Assembly (NCBI RefSeq): GCF_030269925.1
Contig: NC_085127.1
Span: forward strand, 6,455,501 to 6,519,500
From: Bombyx mori
Taxonomy: Eukaryota; Arthropoda; Insecta; Lepidoptera; Bombycidae
DNA length: 64,000 nt
Direction of reading: 5' to 3'
In this document: in pieces, positions 43,509 to 55,377 of the stretch
How the letters are laid out: each line of letters starts with the position of its first letter
Position numbering within the stretch: position 1 is the stretch's first letter
The notes under the pieces: generated by a model
What the model saw: only the letters and a program-made list of their open reading frames with translations
The model's database searches: none
What the model was told of the DNA's origin: nothing
Made by a program: the position numbers and the translations under genes

Positions 43509-43768
43509 CTGCCCACGAAATTCAAATTGAATTAATTACACAACGTCGGGGTAAAACTGAACGGGTTTTGAAAGGTTAAATTGATCGATCACGTTTTCAT
43601 TGGACCGTCATTGATTGGGTCTCGTGAAATTCTGTTTCGAGATTTATTGCGATGTCCGAATTGATAGAAGTAAGGTTTATCGGGTGTTTTATTTGTTGAA
43701 CGAATAACTGTCGGAAAACGAGCAGCCTTAAACAATTAACACTCTTTTATAAGCATTATATATATTTA

Positions 43769-44059
43769 CTAGCTGACCCGGCAGACTTCATAGTGCCTCA
43801 ATCGATAAATGAAAGGACTAAACTTTTGTATATAAAGTAAACTAAACCAAACAAAATGAATCCGTCAGACGGGGGACACATCAAAGGAAAAACAAAATTG
43901 TTATTTTTGTTTAATTCCGAGCATTTTCATATTTATCTACCTTCTAAACCTTTTCTGGACTTCCACAAATAATTCAAGACAAAAATTAGCCAAATCGGTC
44001 CAGCTGTTCTCGAGTTTTAGCGAGACTAACGAACAGCAATTCATTTTTATATATATAGA
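43769..44059 (-). mobile_element. Helitron family B, complete (291 bp)
   Basis: Reversed CTAG at 43769-43772 and reversed TC at 44058-44059, with flanking A and T. The interior matches the copies at 15272 and 49644. It sits directly against the tail of a Bm1 remnant, so it probably inserted into that T-rich tail. Confidence 0.82.
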
Positions 44060-44350
44060 TTGCTTAGGTGGGTGGACGAGCTCTCGGCCATAGGCATCTA
44101 CAACAACAAATGTTGCCACCTACCCTGAGATATGATTAGGTCTCAGTTTAACAGAACAACGGCTGCACTACCCTTGAAAGGTTCTAGTTTAAGGTGGGAC
44201 AGCTGTTGTAGATACCTACAATAAAATTTTCAGCGCGCTTCGTGTCTCAAGGTGAATGAAGCAACCTTCACTACAGTGTCTATAGACTCCGATTAACCAA
44301 TAACCACCATAACCTGTAAGCCTGTTCACTAGTTTAATGCAAGAAAAATA
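44060..44350. repeat. Two opposed Bm1 remnants
   Basis: 44060-44183 reads as reversed Bm1 ('tgcttaggtgggtggacgag' to 'ggctgcactacccttgaaag'). 44189-44350 reads as forward Bm1 ('ggtgggacagctgttgtag' to 'gcaagaaaaataa'). Both are shortened and diverged, and they meet around the 'aagggt' region of the body, giving an imperfect palindrome. Confidence 0.65.
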
Positions 44351-46462
44351 ACAATAGCTAGTAAGACGTTACCTTAGATAAGAAGGTATCTTAAATATAG
44401 ATAAAAAGGTATCTTAAATATGATTAGAAATTATGTACTAGATGTGCGCACTATTTATGGATGACCTTCTGTGTTGATTATCGTTTAAGGCAATAGCTGC
44501 ATATTCGAATTACAAATGAGTACTTAATTACAATCTAAAAGCTCTGAAACGGTTTTCAGACCTTTATTAGATCTGCGCAGAATTATCTTAAATCTAACGG
44601 GTCTCGCTTCGTTTAGAGCAAGATTAGTTCAGAAATTAATTACAACGTTTATTACAAACAGTCTTAATCTCAATAAAACTCTGACCTTGTTGTCTTCAGT
44701 GGCTCTGTCAGAAACCGAATTTAATTATCCCTTTGGAAAACCGAAGTTTCAAACTAAATAGTTACAATTGGAGATCTGAATATTTGGCTACGTTTTCGCC
44801 AAAAGAGGTTGAGTGTTTGGACTTTTTTCAATATTTTATTTAGTTACGGAATTTGGCAAGTTGCCGTTTTTTTAATAAAGGATTGAGAGGCCGCGTTCTG
44901 TTTTGAATTTTGTTGGTTGGCTTCAATTAGGGCAGTGGCGTAGTGAAGTCTGTAGACTCTTGGTAGGTATGCCATTTTTTTCGTATTGTTATCTCACCAA
45001 ACCTATATTGTTTGCTTCAGGAGTATTTGCTTTGACAGCCTTCAAAATGAACATGTTTTTAATTTCCCAGGCTTAAAGGAAGAAATCACGTAACGCTAGT
45101 TAAAAAAAATAGGTAAACGAAGAACCAAATTCTCAACAAGGAAGATTCGACGGACAGAAATAGGACCAAATAGTAGTGAAAGTTTTTTTTTTTTTTTTCT
45201 TTATCTTGCAATCAGTCAGCTAGACTATGTATAAATAGTAGTGAAAGTAAATATTTTAAAATTCCGGAATACACTTTGAAGATTTGAACCAGATTTTTGA
45301 ATAATAAGTATATATATTGAATTGTATCGTATGCTATTGTATATTATATTGAAATATATATTGAACAAAAGTAATTTAATAATAGCCCTCTTTATTCTCA
45401 TCTATTCACATAATTGTCACATATTCAATTATGAAAAGCTATTCTTGACTTTGCGTTAGAGTCTATGAGCTGTTGTAACATTTATCGTTCCGATCGCAAT
45501 TAAATAACGTTTTTAATAATTTCTAGAATTGAAATTCTAGATAATTTAATTTTTATTATAATATTACAATACATTTTTGCTATTTTCAATGAACTACGGA
45601 GAGATTATTACTCACATACTCACTCACTCACTCACATAATAAGTTATTAAAGAACAGAGGTGACCTAGTTGTGCTTCTGGCATTTCTAATGTACATGGCC
45701 AGCGATAATCACCTTCCACCAAACACTTTGTCAGCAACAAGAGTGAAAATAGAATAATGGCTTTTGCTATTAAAGCCACGAAGACTCAGGGGTGTTCAAC
45801 TGTGACAATTAATCATAAGGCCGATGAATGGTTTGGTTGGGTTATGATAGCTCAAGCGTTTAGAGATATAATTGGAATTCTATCCATTTTAGCCCATCGC
45901 GAGAAATTTTGTAGCAGTATTAATGAACCTTTAAGATTCTCCTTAGTTTTCACAATTCGTAAATTCTGGTTATTTCGAGACGGCTTATTCAAGTATTACA
46001 AGTAGTTTTTAGATGACGTGACGAGCATAGTAGGAAAATAAACTTTTTAAAATATTACACATAATTATTTAACGAGTTCTGATCACGATTTTTACATTTA
46101 ATGAGTTCCCGGAGATTTCGTGTTCCATGTGCCATGATAACGGGAATACGGTCGGGTAATCTACCCAAGATTATGGCCCTAAATAATAGTATGTGTATTA
46201 ATTAATATAGCTGCGAAACTTTAAAAATAATAATTTTGCATTTGACCTTCAAGATTCGTTGTTAACATCTTTTTAAATATCTACCGAACATAGAAAGCTA
46301 ATTTTGTAAGATGATTTTGGTCCAATTTGTAGATTTATTTTTGTTGGGTGAATTTTTATTTCCCTATAGCTCTAATTTGTAAATTATATCATGAATGTTA
46401 GTTATTTCACTTAATAATAATATGTATCCACTATCTGTTTACGTATTGTTAATGGCGGAAAC
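44351..46462. other. AT-rich stretch, no gene seen
   Basis: An 82-codon frame at 45757-46005 shows no family resemblance and lacks a recognisable context. About 45679-45745 ('ctggcatttctaatgtacat') may be a decayed CR1-like 3' end. If dpr extends upstream, this region is intron. Confidence 0.4.
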
Positions 46463-46617
46463 TTTTTTATTGCCCTTTAAGACAGATGAACATACGGTCC
46501 GCCTGATGGTAAGTGTTTACCGTCGCTCGTGGATGTCAGCTATACCAGGGGCAAAGCCAAGCCCCTGCCTACCATTCAATACTCTCCACAAGTCTAGTTT
46601 GAAGAAGGACAAGCCAT
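46463..46617 (-). mobile_element. CR1-like LINE, 3'-end fragment
   Basis: 'ttttttattgccctttaag', 'gcctgatggtaagtg', then 'ccaggggcaaagccaagcc' and 'tactctccacaagtctag' are the reversed 3' end of the CR1-like element with about 10-15% visible changes. It ends in the codons for YDMSFFK. Confidence 0.85.
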
Positions 46618-47425
46618 AACTTATTTGGTTATATTACACTTTTATATTTAATGTATTATTTGGATGTTTGTTTCCAAATAAATTATCAAAGACGACTAAA
46701 TATAAGGATGGAATTTTTTTAGGGTTCATTATTGATCCTTTCTTCCTTCAGAATTTGCCAATTTAAAGTCACATGAACAATATGAGCTATTTGTAAAACA
46801 AACGTTCAAAAAGTTCGATTGTCGCCCCCAAGCATTTTGAGAACAAATTAATTTCCTTCAATTAAACATTTTCAGTTGTACTTTTAAAGAACTGTAAGTC
46901 TATTGCCTCGGTTCCTTATGAAACCCTTTACGTGTTAATTAAATTTTACCACAAAGGTTTTTCTCGGGAAATAGACGCGACGAGACGAGTACCTATTGCG
47001 TATTTTGTTTGTTAAATACTAACAGACTTACATGTGTATACGAAGATAATCATTTTAAAAGCATTTAGAACCAAATTTGAAGATTTAACCACTAAAGATA
47101 ATCTCCTCGAAACATTTATTGAACGAAATCTGTTTTTATAATTAAAGGTTATTAAAACGTGATTAATTGAAAGAAATCAACAAATCGTCTCAAAAGTATT
47201 CAAGAGTATTCAAAAGCTGAGATATGAAGTAAGTATATAATGTATATTAAAAATATTTGAATTCGAACGAACTGTCCTGTAACACGTTATTTTATCCATA
47301 TACTAAAGTACGTGTCGTGGGATAATGGACGTTGAACATGTCTTTAGGCCATAATTCTGAAATGTGGCTCTTAATGCTTACTACCTTGACTAATAATAGT
47401 CTGCCTTGTTCCGAATTTTGTGCTA
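46618..47425. other. AT-rich stretch, no gene seen
   Basis: No repeat or coding signal recognised. Confidence 0.45.
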
Positions 47426-47687
47426 ATGCCAAAAGCATTTTTTTTTTTTTTTGGTCAGGAGGAAATCGCCGGACTTCCGCCCTCCCCTGGGGATGGAAGG
47501 CGGGGCATGTCGGAGTCGAACTGACTAAAACCTCCTGTCGCTCAACAACGAGCGTCCGAACCTCGCATGAGACAGAACCCATGAAAAGGCAAAGGGGGGA
47601 AAGTGAAGCGTTTAGTGCGGAGCACATCTCTCCCATCACCCTCCCCCTCGGGACGCTGGACCAGTGGTCGTCATGCCAAAAGCATAG
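47426..47687 (-). mobile_element. R1-clade LINE, 5'-truncated copy with target duplication
   Basis: Target duplication 'atgccaaaagcat' at 47426-47438 and 47675-47687 (13 bp, exact). Between them, 47439-47674 is the reversed last ~220 nt of the 3' UTR of the element at 28132, with a short poly-A (T-run to 47452). It is slightly diverged from 34750-34967. No coding sequence. Confidence 0.93.
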
Positions 47688-48259
47688 TATCCTTTTAAAA
47701 GTCTTTGTTTTATATTTTGCGACCGCCTAATCGGAATTTCGTTTCTTTATCGCTAATTTTGTTTACGAGCTGAGGAGCTAGACCGAAAAAAGTGTAAAAA
47801 AGATACACGCATCCAAAAACCGACATCTTTTTACAATGGTTTTTGAGGTACTTCATGATCACCAATAAAACACAAGCTTTTATTTATCGGTTCAGCTTTC
47901 CGTCAATTTTAAGATGCAAAAACATTTTATATATTTTCAAATAAAATAGTGATATATTTTTCTAAAATGGAGTAAAAAAATGGTATAGCAAAAGGAATTA
48001 TTTTTCAACCAGACGTTTATAAGTTACCTCTCTCTTTTTTAGGAGTCGGTGAGCAACACAGGTAGGTATTTTCATACTGTATAATTTTACAGTGAAATTC
48101 TTTTTTTTTTTTCGAGTTATTAAAGCACTCGTTATTCCGCCATCGTCGAGGTCACTCGTGAACACTTCTATTCCATTATTTCATTTCTACCATCTTCGGC
48201 CCTAGTTTTTACCGTCCTTGGCCATAGCGTCCCATAGATTCCACGCGTCTCTTTATCCT

Positions 48260-48473
48260 GATGGTGTGGTCCCAACCCGAAAAAAAATGTATCACCATTC
48301 TACCTGTTGCAAACCAGTTATGCCTTTGTCCGGTTTGAAAGGTAGGACAGCTGTTAATAATAAAATTGTGACTTTGACCTCATGTCTCATGTGAAGACTA
48401 AGACTTCCCGTAACAATTTAATACCAAGTGTTTAGTGGACTCATTTGTTTACCTCGAGAAATAAAAAATAGAA
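48260..48473 (+). mobile_element. Old, diverged Bm1 SINE
   Basis: 'gtccggtttgaaaggtaggacagctgtt', 'tctcatgtgaag', 'gtggactcatttg' and 'gagaaataaaaaat' keep the Bm1 order with many losses. Traces of the head may extend back to about 48115. Confidence 0.6.
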
Positions 48474-48865
48474 GTAGTAAACAACAGTTGAATATCGAAT
48501 TGGCGTGTGAGCAAAGGTTTTTCTTTATAAGAACATGAACAGAGATCTGTAAGTATATATACGTATTGCAAATAACTACGCTGTATCCGACGAGATTCTT
48601 ATCAAAAAATGACATTCACTGCGCGCCCGGTTGAAAGCTGGGATGTTACGGATACGAAATTTGGGCTTCTGGATATGGGTAGGGGATATATTGGGAATCT
48701 TTCGACATTTTTACTATAGAATATGATTTTATTTTGGATATTTAGTCGTCTTGAAGTGTTCTTAGTGCAAAACATTATGTATGTGACATAATATACCACT
48801 TTCAGGTAAGGAATATATTCAGGTTTTAAAATTATAAAGCGTTTTGTAATAACTTTTTAGTTGCA

Positions 48866-49285
48866 TTTTTTTATTGCATTTGTTGGTGTACGAGCTCACG
48901 GCCTACGTGACGTTAAGTGGTTACTGGAGCCCTAAACATCTACAACCTAAATGCCGCCACCCACTTTGAGATATGAGTTCTGAAGTCTCAGTATAGTACA
49001 ATGGCTACCCCACCCTTCAAACCGAAACACATTACTGCTTCACGGTAGAAATAGGCAGGGTGGTCGTACCTACCTGTGCGGACTCACAATACGTTCTATC
49101 ACCAATAATTACGCAAATTTTAATTTAGCGGGTTTGATTTTTATTGTACGATTTTATTACTCTACCGTGGAAGTCATTCGTGAACATTTGTTAAATACGT
49201 ATTTCATTACAAAAATTGGTATTTGCCAGCGGGCTTCGAACACCGGTGCACCGCGTGATACAAATGCACCGGACGTCTTATCCGG
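48866..49285 (-). mobile_element. Bm1 SINE with tRNA-derived head
   Basis: T-run at 48866, full body, 'gcgggtttgatttttattg' and a mutated head ('gcgggcttcgaacaccggtgc', 'aatgcaccggacgtcttatcc'). Close to full length. Confidence 0.9.
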
Positions 49286-49643
49286 TTATTTTGTAGTCTT
49301 AAAGATGTACGCACGGATAAGTACCACAATATGATTATTGAAATGCTTTTGATTTGAAAAACTAGCTATATAGTTTAAAAAAAAGATAAAGTTTTGTTCA
49401 AAAGTAATTGAGTTAAAATCTTCCAACATTGAACTTTGATATCCTAATAATCAAGGCCTTTTAAATATGAAGAAAAACAAAATATCCATCCAAACAAAAA
49501 AGTATACTCAGAATTCAAATATGCGCACCGTTCTCATATTTGTTTTATTCCAAGTGAAATTTAAGGAGAACAAAATCCTACTATTGAGAAGTACAAAATA
49601 TATCTACGTAATTATATTTTTTTCAAGCAAAATTTATATAACA

Positions 49644-50082
49644 CTGGCTGACCCGGCAGACTTCGTAGTGCCTCAATCTATAAATAAAAGACCTAAACTT
49701 TTGTTTAAAATAAACTTAAAACAAACAAAAGGAATCCGTCCGACGGGGGACACATCAAAGGAAAAACAAAATTGTTATTTTTATTTAATCCCGAGAATTT
49801 TCATATTTATGTAGGCTAGTTTTTGTGAATTGGCGGTAGTTCTTTTTGACGTTCAACAAGTATGTACTTTCATTTATGTTGAATAAAAAATTTTTTGATT
49901 TGGTTTTGATTTGAAAAACAAAATAGTTATTTTTATTTAATTCCGAGCATTTTCATATTTATTACCTTTTAAACTTTCTCTGGACTTCCACAAATAATTC
50001 AAGACCAAAATTAGCCAAATCGGTGCAGCCGCTCTTGAGTTTTAGCGAGACTAACGAACAGCAATTCATTTTTATATATATA
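49644..50082 (-). mobile_element. Helitron family B with internal duplication/insert
   Basis: Starts with reversed CTGG (mutated CTAG) at 49644 and matches the family to about 49811. A foreign ~100-bp segment then appears (about 49812-49912). The family sequence resumes after repeating the block 'aacaaaat.gttatttttatt' (near 49763 and 49917). The 5' TC end is replaced by the next Helitron at 50083. Confidence 0.72.
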
Positions 50083-50466
50083 CTAGCTGACCCGGCAAAC
50101 GTTGTTTTGCCATATATAAGATTTCTAGTGTAGAAAAAGAAAACTAACTTATTGTAAGTGTGTAAGGATGTGGTAAATGAGTGAAAGAGGCATGTAGCGC
50201 TGTGAACGATGAGGGAATATAAAAATAACAAAACCTCATTCAACCATATAATGCCTCATTACAACAACAAAAAAAATGTCCAAAAAATAAAAAATAAATG
50301 TTAGGGGTGGACAACCCTTATCACTTAGGGGTATGAAAAATAGATAGTAGCCGATTCTCAGACCTACTGAAAATGCATATAAAATTTCATAAAAATCGGT
50401 CAAACCGTTTCAGAGGAGTATGGTAACTAACATTGTGACATGAGAATTTTATATATAAGACATAGA
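50083..50466 (-). mobile_element. Helitron, family E, adjoining family B copy
   Basis: Reversed CTAG at 50083-50086, then 'ctgacccggcaaacgttgtt', and at the other end 'gacatagat' with reversed TC at 50465-50466 followed by T. It shares the family B tail 'ctgacccggca' but not its interior. About 384 bp, no long ORF. Confidence 0.7.
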
Positions 50467-51419
50467 TTTTATGTTAGGCTGTTATATTCGTTTTTCAAAG
50501 TTCAGGTGTTCGAATAAGACTAGGTATATAAAGTCGAAATTTATAGCACGGTACCAATAACTCATACCGTAAACAGCAATTTAGTTCCAGAAGTCCTTTT
50601 AGTCTGCAGAAATCTTTCCAGGTGTAAATTGGGCCATTTACGAGCCCACGTCTGACCTTTCAGCGATTCGGCTCGTTTTATTTAGAAAAATAGTTTCGGG
50701 TCAAGTCTCCTTGTTTGATTTATGTCCACTATACGTTAGATTTTGTTTCATAAGCTATTTATATTTTATTTATTCATTTGTATTATTGGAGTTTACTCCT
50801 TTAGAATCGATTTACATATATAGGCCCGGGGTATGAAAATTATGGGGACCAAAATCGTACTAGCATGTCACACGAAATGCGTTATGCGCCTGCGCCGGCA
50901 GTCCGCCACAAAGCCTCGTACTGATCGCGCGTTTCTCTCATTATTGTATTTTCATATATTTGTTAGTCGTTTGTTTTGTGTCTCGTTAATTTGTTAATAA
51001 TCTGTAGTGTATCGTGTTGTCGTAATATAGAACTATTTCTCGTATTGTTTCGTTTAATTTTTTATATCCAGTAAACTCCAGTCGTGCGTCGGAGCGGACA
51101 CACACACTTTTTTTTATGTGTTTCGAACAATACTTAATTATGTTTATTTTAATTATCACGGTTTATGGAACGGTATTTTGTGGCGTATTGTTGGATTAGG
51201 TTTCACCTTGGTTTTCCTGGACTCAAAACGGGATTTTGCGTGACTAACAGATTTGCTGTAAAGCGTGTAATTAGCTATTTTAATATACAGGGTTACTTGC
51301 ACCATCACATCTATTTATTTTCAAAAACAAGAAGAAAATAGTATGGATATATCAGACTACAAGGAATTAATTTAAAAGTGAAAAATTACTTGAAGTAGTC
51401 GTGACCTAAAGAATAGATA
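50467..51419. other. Mostly AT-rich; unexplained GC island at 50823-51100
   Basis: The segment around 50870-50935 ('gcgcctgcgccggcagtccg') stands out from its surroundings. It is followed by TTG-rich sequence and 'gtcgtgcgtcggagcggaca'. No splice sites or ORF support an exon. It may be the 5' end of an unidentified transposable element. Confidence 0.35.
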
Positions 51420-51646
51420 CCATCCCAGTATGTGTTTTTTTTTTGGTCAGGAGGAAATCGCCGGACTTCCGCCCTTTTCTGGGGATACTGGGCGGGGTAT
51501 GTCAGAGTCGAACTGACTAAAACCTCCTGTCGCTCAACAACCAACGTCCAAACCTCGCATGAGACAGAACTCATGACAAGGCAAAAAGGAGGGAAAGTGA
51601 AGCGTTTAGTGCGGAGCACATCTCTCCCATCACCCATCCCAGTATG
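51420..51646 (-). mobile_element. R1-clade LINE, 5'-truncated copy with target duplication
   Basis: Target duplication 'ccatcccagtatg' at 51420-51432 and 51634-51646 (13 bp, exact). The insert 51433-51633 is the reversed last ~190 nt of the element 3' UTR with a short A-tail. It is independent of the copy at 47439, since both the target and the truncation point differ. Confidence 0.93.
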
Positions 51647-52139
51647 GTGGTGCATTTTTTTTTCTGATTTAACGCGTATTCTCTACTTGTTCGCAAATGG
51701 CTTTGAAAATGAAGGAGTCCCGTTGTATGGCTTCTAAAATGAAGGAGTCACGTTATGTAATATAAATCTAAGCAGCAAACATTATATTTTGCGTAAATGA
51801 TGTTGGTAGGACATATTTTAAACCAACACGGATTGATAACATCACACTGTCTATTTCTGCAGCAAAGCTATCATGCGCTACGATGCGTAAAGATCTTCAC
51901 AATCGTTTCACTCTTGACAGAGTGGTCGTGATCATCTGTTGTGGAGGGAGCAGATACAAGACACATTGTAGGATATGTCTTGCAACACCGTCCTTGCTCG
52001 AGGTCATCCAGATTAGGCTACTTTATTGTTAACGTTACCTTGGTTTTACTGCGATTAACATGCAATTTCCTCTGAACACAAAAAATAATATACAGTAAGC
52101 CTGAATAGATAGATAGAATCGTCTTTTCTTTTCCTACCT
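51647..52139. other. No gene seen; faint repeat traces
   Basis: 51780-51875 may be a remnant of Bm1. 51895-52035 ('gagtggtcgtgatcatct') may be a decayed RTE-like LINE end similar to 35095-35470. Both are weak. Confidence 0.3.
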
Positions 52140-52365
52140 AAGTTGATGGTCTAGAGAGACCATGTCAGCGTCGCCAGGCTAGTAGGTGAGCTCACGGGGC
52201 TTAAGCCTGACGATGTTGCTAACACGAACCCCAGCAAGAGCCGTGCTTCGCAGAATCTACCGCGTTTCCGATCCGGTGGTAGATTCTGCGAAGCACGGCT
52301 CTTGCTAGGTTTCGTGTTAGGTTTGGTCAGGTTTGAATACCGTGAGCTCACCACCTAATTGTCTG
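52140..52365. repeat. Interspersed repeat X, inverted pair forming a foldback
   Basis: A reversed copy runs up to about 52261 and a forward copy continues from about 52262. The arms around 52216-52261 and 52278-52321 ('gcaagagccgtgcttcgcag' against 'ctgcgaagcacggctcttgc') are nearly perfect complements with a ~16-nt spacer. Confidence 0.75.
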
Positions 52366-53419
52366 TCACAAAGAAGACTATATCCATTAATTGAATGGAA
52401 CTTCAACGTCATCATTATTGTATCGTAGACGGAATCGTTCTCGTTGTATTGGATGATACAGGCAGGGCATGTGTATAAATAACTACCGAATAACTCAAAT
52501 TAAGAAAATAAAAACATAAAACAAAAAATTAAAGGCCTATTTTTTCATGGTCTGAATCATAATCGAATTCTCATTTGTTATAATATAAAACAGTTCGTGG
52601 TGAATTAGTTCGATCCTATCGATTTAGTTTATTATTGAGGGGCTTATCCGGTTATATCCGGACACGTTCGAAGCCTTGCCCTTCAAAGGACATTTTATTA
52701 CAAAGAAGCCTAGAGCACGTCTTGTGATTTTCTAGCAATTTATTTTCACAAGTCTACGCGAAATGAACAGAAAATGATACAAAGAATCGTGTCGTTTTAT
52801 AAAATATTTGGCTGGTTCTAAGTTTGTCTCCGAATAATTGCATAAACTATTTTGGACTTTGTTCCTGTAGTTTTAAGACTCGAGTTAATAAAATTTCGTT
52901 TTTTCGTATACATCCTGAAAGCATCACGTATCTTTTCGTTTTTATCGTTCACGTGAGGCTTTCTTGGGGTTCGTTTTTGTTCGCATTACGTTATTTCTTT
53001 TGAAACCTTATTTATTGTTCGTTTAAATGGATTCCGTTGACGTGGAAGTCCCCAGAACGAGATCAAATATCACAAAGTTAGGTTACATTTATCTAAAATG
53101 ACATCAGAATAAAAATAGATCGGCTTTACAAAAATATACCTACATCTCTATAATAATACTTCATAATTATTTCATCTAACATAATATTTAAATATCGTTA
53201 TAACATTAAATTATACCAGAAGTGAACTCGCTTTTTGCAAATTGCATTTTCCCGCGATAAAAAGTTCCTTGTGTCACTCTCTGTGGTTCGTATTTGTAAA
53301 CAGCTCATGGTCATTTTATACTAGTAGATATACCCGGCGTTGCCATAAGCCGGGCATAAGCCGTTATGATAAAAAGTATAATATGTGTTCATTCTGTTTA
53401 TAAGCTGTGTTGTGGTTAG
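52366..53419. other. AT-rich stretch, no gene seen
   Basis: No coding signal. The end near 53328-53350 ('tatacccggcgttgccataa') resembles a Helitron-like tail but is not bounded. Confidence 0.4.
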
Positions 53420-53690
53420 CGTGGTATGAACATGTGATGCGTAGAGAGAAGATGCATGTGGCATAGGAGATGTATGGAAATGGTAGTGCAAGGTAGAAGG
53501 GGAAGAGGTAGACCGAAGAAGGCATGGGTGGAGTGTGTGAATGACGATATGACAGAGAAAGAAGTGAGTATTGAGATGACGGCTGATAGAAGAGAATGGA
53601 AGAGAAAAATTAGCTGTGCCGACCCACTTAGTTCTCTTCTCTTCTCTCTTCTCCACCTTATCCCACCAGTGGGATAAAGAAGTAAAGGAG
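53420..53690 (+). mobile_element. LINE 3'-terminal fragment (RRGRPKK type)
   Basis: The plus-strand frame near 53456-53677 reads GRRGRGRPKKAWVECVNDD, then MTADRREWKRKISCADP, the end of a non-LTR reverse transcriptase. It matches 22919-23155. The upstream codons for 'YEHVMRREKMH' lie in another frame, so the copy is frameshifted and dead. Confidence 0.75.
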
Positions 53691-54570
53691 AATTTTGTTT
53701 ATAAACTACATATATTTGCCTAAAATTACAATAATTTCAGACATTTTTGCGTTATTGACATTTATGACAAATTTTCAGATTTATTAAATTACTAACTGGC
53801 ACCCGCAGCTTCGCCCGCTTAGTAAAAAAAAGGCAGTGTATGTAGTTTTTCGTGAGAATGAGATGTTTTTGGGGGAAAAGTTAGCCTTTTAAAATATCAC
53901 GTCAATCGGGTAGTTTTTTTTTTTTAAATTCACGTCAATTTGTCGCTTCGTTTCGACGCGAAAGCTGGATCATCAAACAAACTATTCCGCTTCGTATTCC
54001 TCAAACTATTTTGCATTCCATTACCACGGGGACTATTTATTAAATTAGATTATATTTATATAATTAAAAGTTCTTTTCCTAATCACAATGATCACAAAAC
54101 CGAATTTCTAGAATTCCCGAGAGAGTTAGCAAAAGTCGTTTCGAATCCCACACTAATTTGATCAGAAGATAAATAACAAGCGGCAAAAACAAAGTTTCTG
54201 GTGGCTTCGTAACTGACAGACAAAAAAGTTGTATTACGTAAGTACAAAATAAATTCCCAGCTGAGTGACATCTCTATAGCACTTGTCTTTATTGTGTCTG
54301 TGGACTAATATTGGTAAAGTTTGAAAGATCCCACAGATCACCTTATCCATAGATAAAACTTAAACTATACTTAATAATACTCGATCTAACGGAGACCAGA
54401 GACACCTATTTGCTACTCTCTAACTTAAGTAATCAGAATTAAGTAAGTAAAATTAGTTGACCAAAAGAGAGAAGAAAAGTGGTACTTAGCTTGTTTTGGC
54501 TCATTTATTAACCATATACGATTTTCTTAATTTTCCCTTGAAAAACTACATGAAATCGCACAAAATAGTT
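53691..54570. other. AT-rich stretch, no gene seen
   Basis: 'ctggcacccgcagcttcgcc' at about 53798-53817 looks like a Helitron 3' tail, but I could not find its start. Nothing else was recognised. Confidence 0.4.
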
Positions 54571-54937
54571 AGATATAGGCGATTGTTATATGAGTTGAGA
54601 TATATTTTTCGTGATAATCAATGTCTGTCTATAAAATATCTGTCTACGATTAAAGCTCACGTAAAGATATAGGCGATTGTTATATGAGTTGAGATATATT
54701 TTTCGTGATAATCAATGTCTGTCTATAAAATATCTGTCTACGATTAAAGCTCACGTAAAGATATAGGCGATTGTTATATGAGTTGAGATATATTTTTCGT
54801 GATAATCAATGTCTGTCTATAAAATATCTGTCTACGATTAAAGCTCACGTAAAGATATAGGCGATTGTTATATGAGTTGAGATATATTTTTCGTGATAAT
54901 CAATGTCTGTCTATAAAATATCTGTCTACGATTAAAG
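54571..54937. repeat. Tandem array, 94-bp unit, about 3.9 copies
   Basis: 'agatataggcgattgttata' recurs at 54571, 54665, 54759 and 54853, giving an exact 94-bp period. The copies look identical to the eye, and the last lacks only the final ~9 bases. Identity implies very recent expansion, or assembly stitching. Confidence 0.95.
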
Positions 54938-55048
54938 AAGCATTCATGTATGTTCTAGAACACATTCAAATTCGGAAGGGTATACTTGAGTTAGCAAATC
55001 CTTAATTTATCAGGATGATTTGTAACTGTTATTGGCGGCGGTTATAAT

Positions 55049-55377
55049 GCCGCAATGTAAATACCCCAGCTCACCTTTTAACCTGAGGTCCATCTCAGTT
55101 CAATTGAGAGAACAACTGGCCTCAAAAGGGGAGTCTGATTACTTCCCAACCGTCTTTACAGAATGGTGAGCCCTAGCATGCTTTAAACCTGAAAAGCAAG
55201 ACAAAGATACGCCGCAATGTAAATATCCCAGCTCACCTTTAACGTGAGGTCCATCTCAGTTCAATTATTAAGAGAACAACTGGCCTCAAAAGGGGAGTCT
55301 GATTACTTCCCAACCGACTTTGCAGAATGATGAGCCCTAGCATGCTTTAAACCTGAGAAGCAAGACAAAGATACGCA
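55049..55377. repeat. Direct duplication, 162-bp unit, two copies
   Basis: 'gccgcaatgtaaata' begins copies at 55049 and 55211. Both contain 'gaggtccatctcagttcaat', 'aacaactggcctcaaaaggg' and 'agccctagcatgctttaaac'. The copies differ by several substitutions and a small indel ('attatt' region), so the duplication is older than the neighbouring 94-bp array. Confidence 0.92.

Noticed and set aside
45757..46005. 82-codon ORF as a small gene
   Set aside because: No family resemblance, no splice or promoter support, and AT-rich codon content like the surrounding non-coding DNA.
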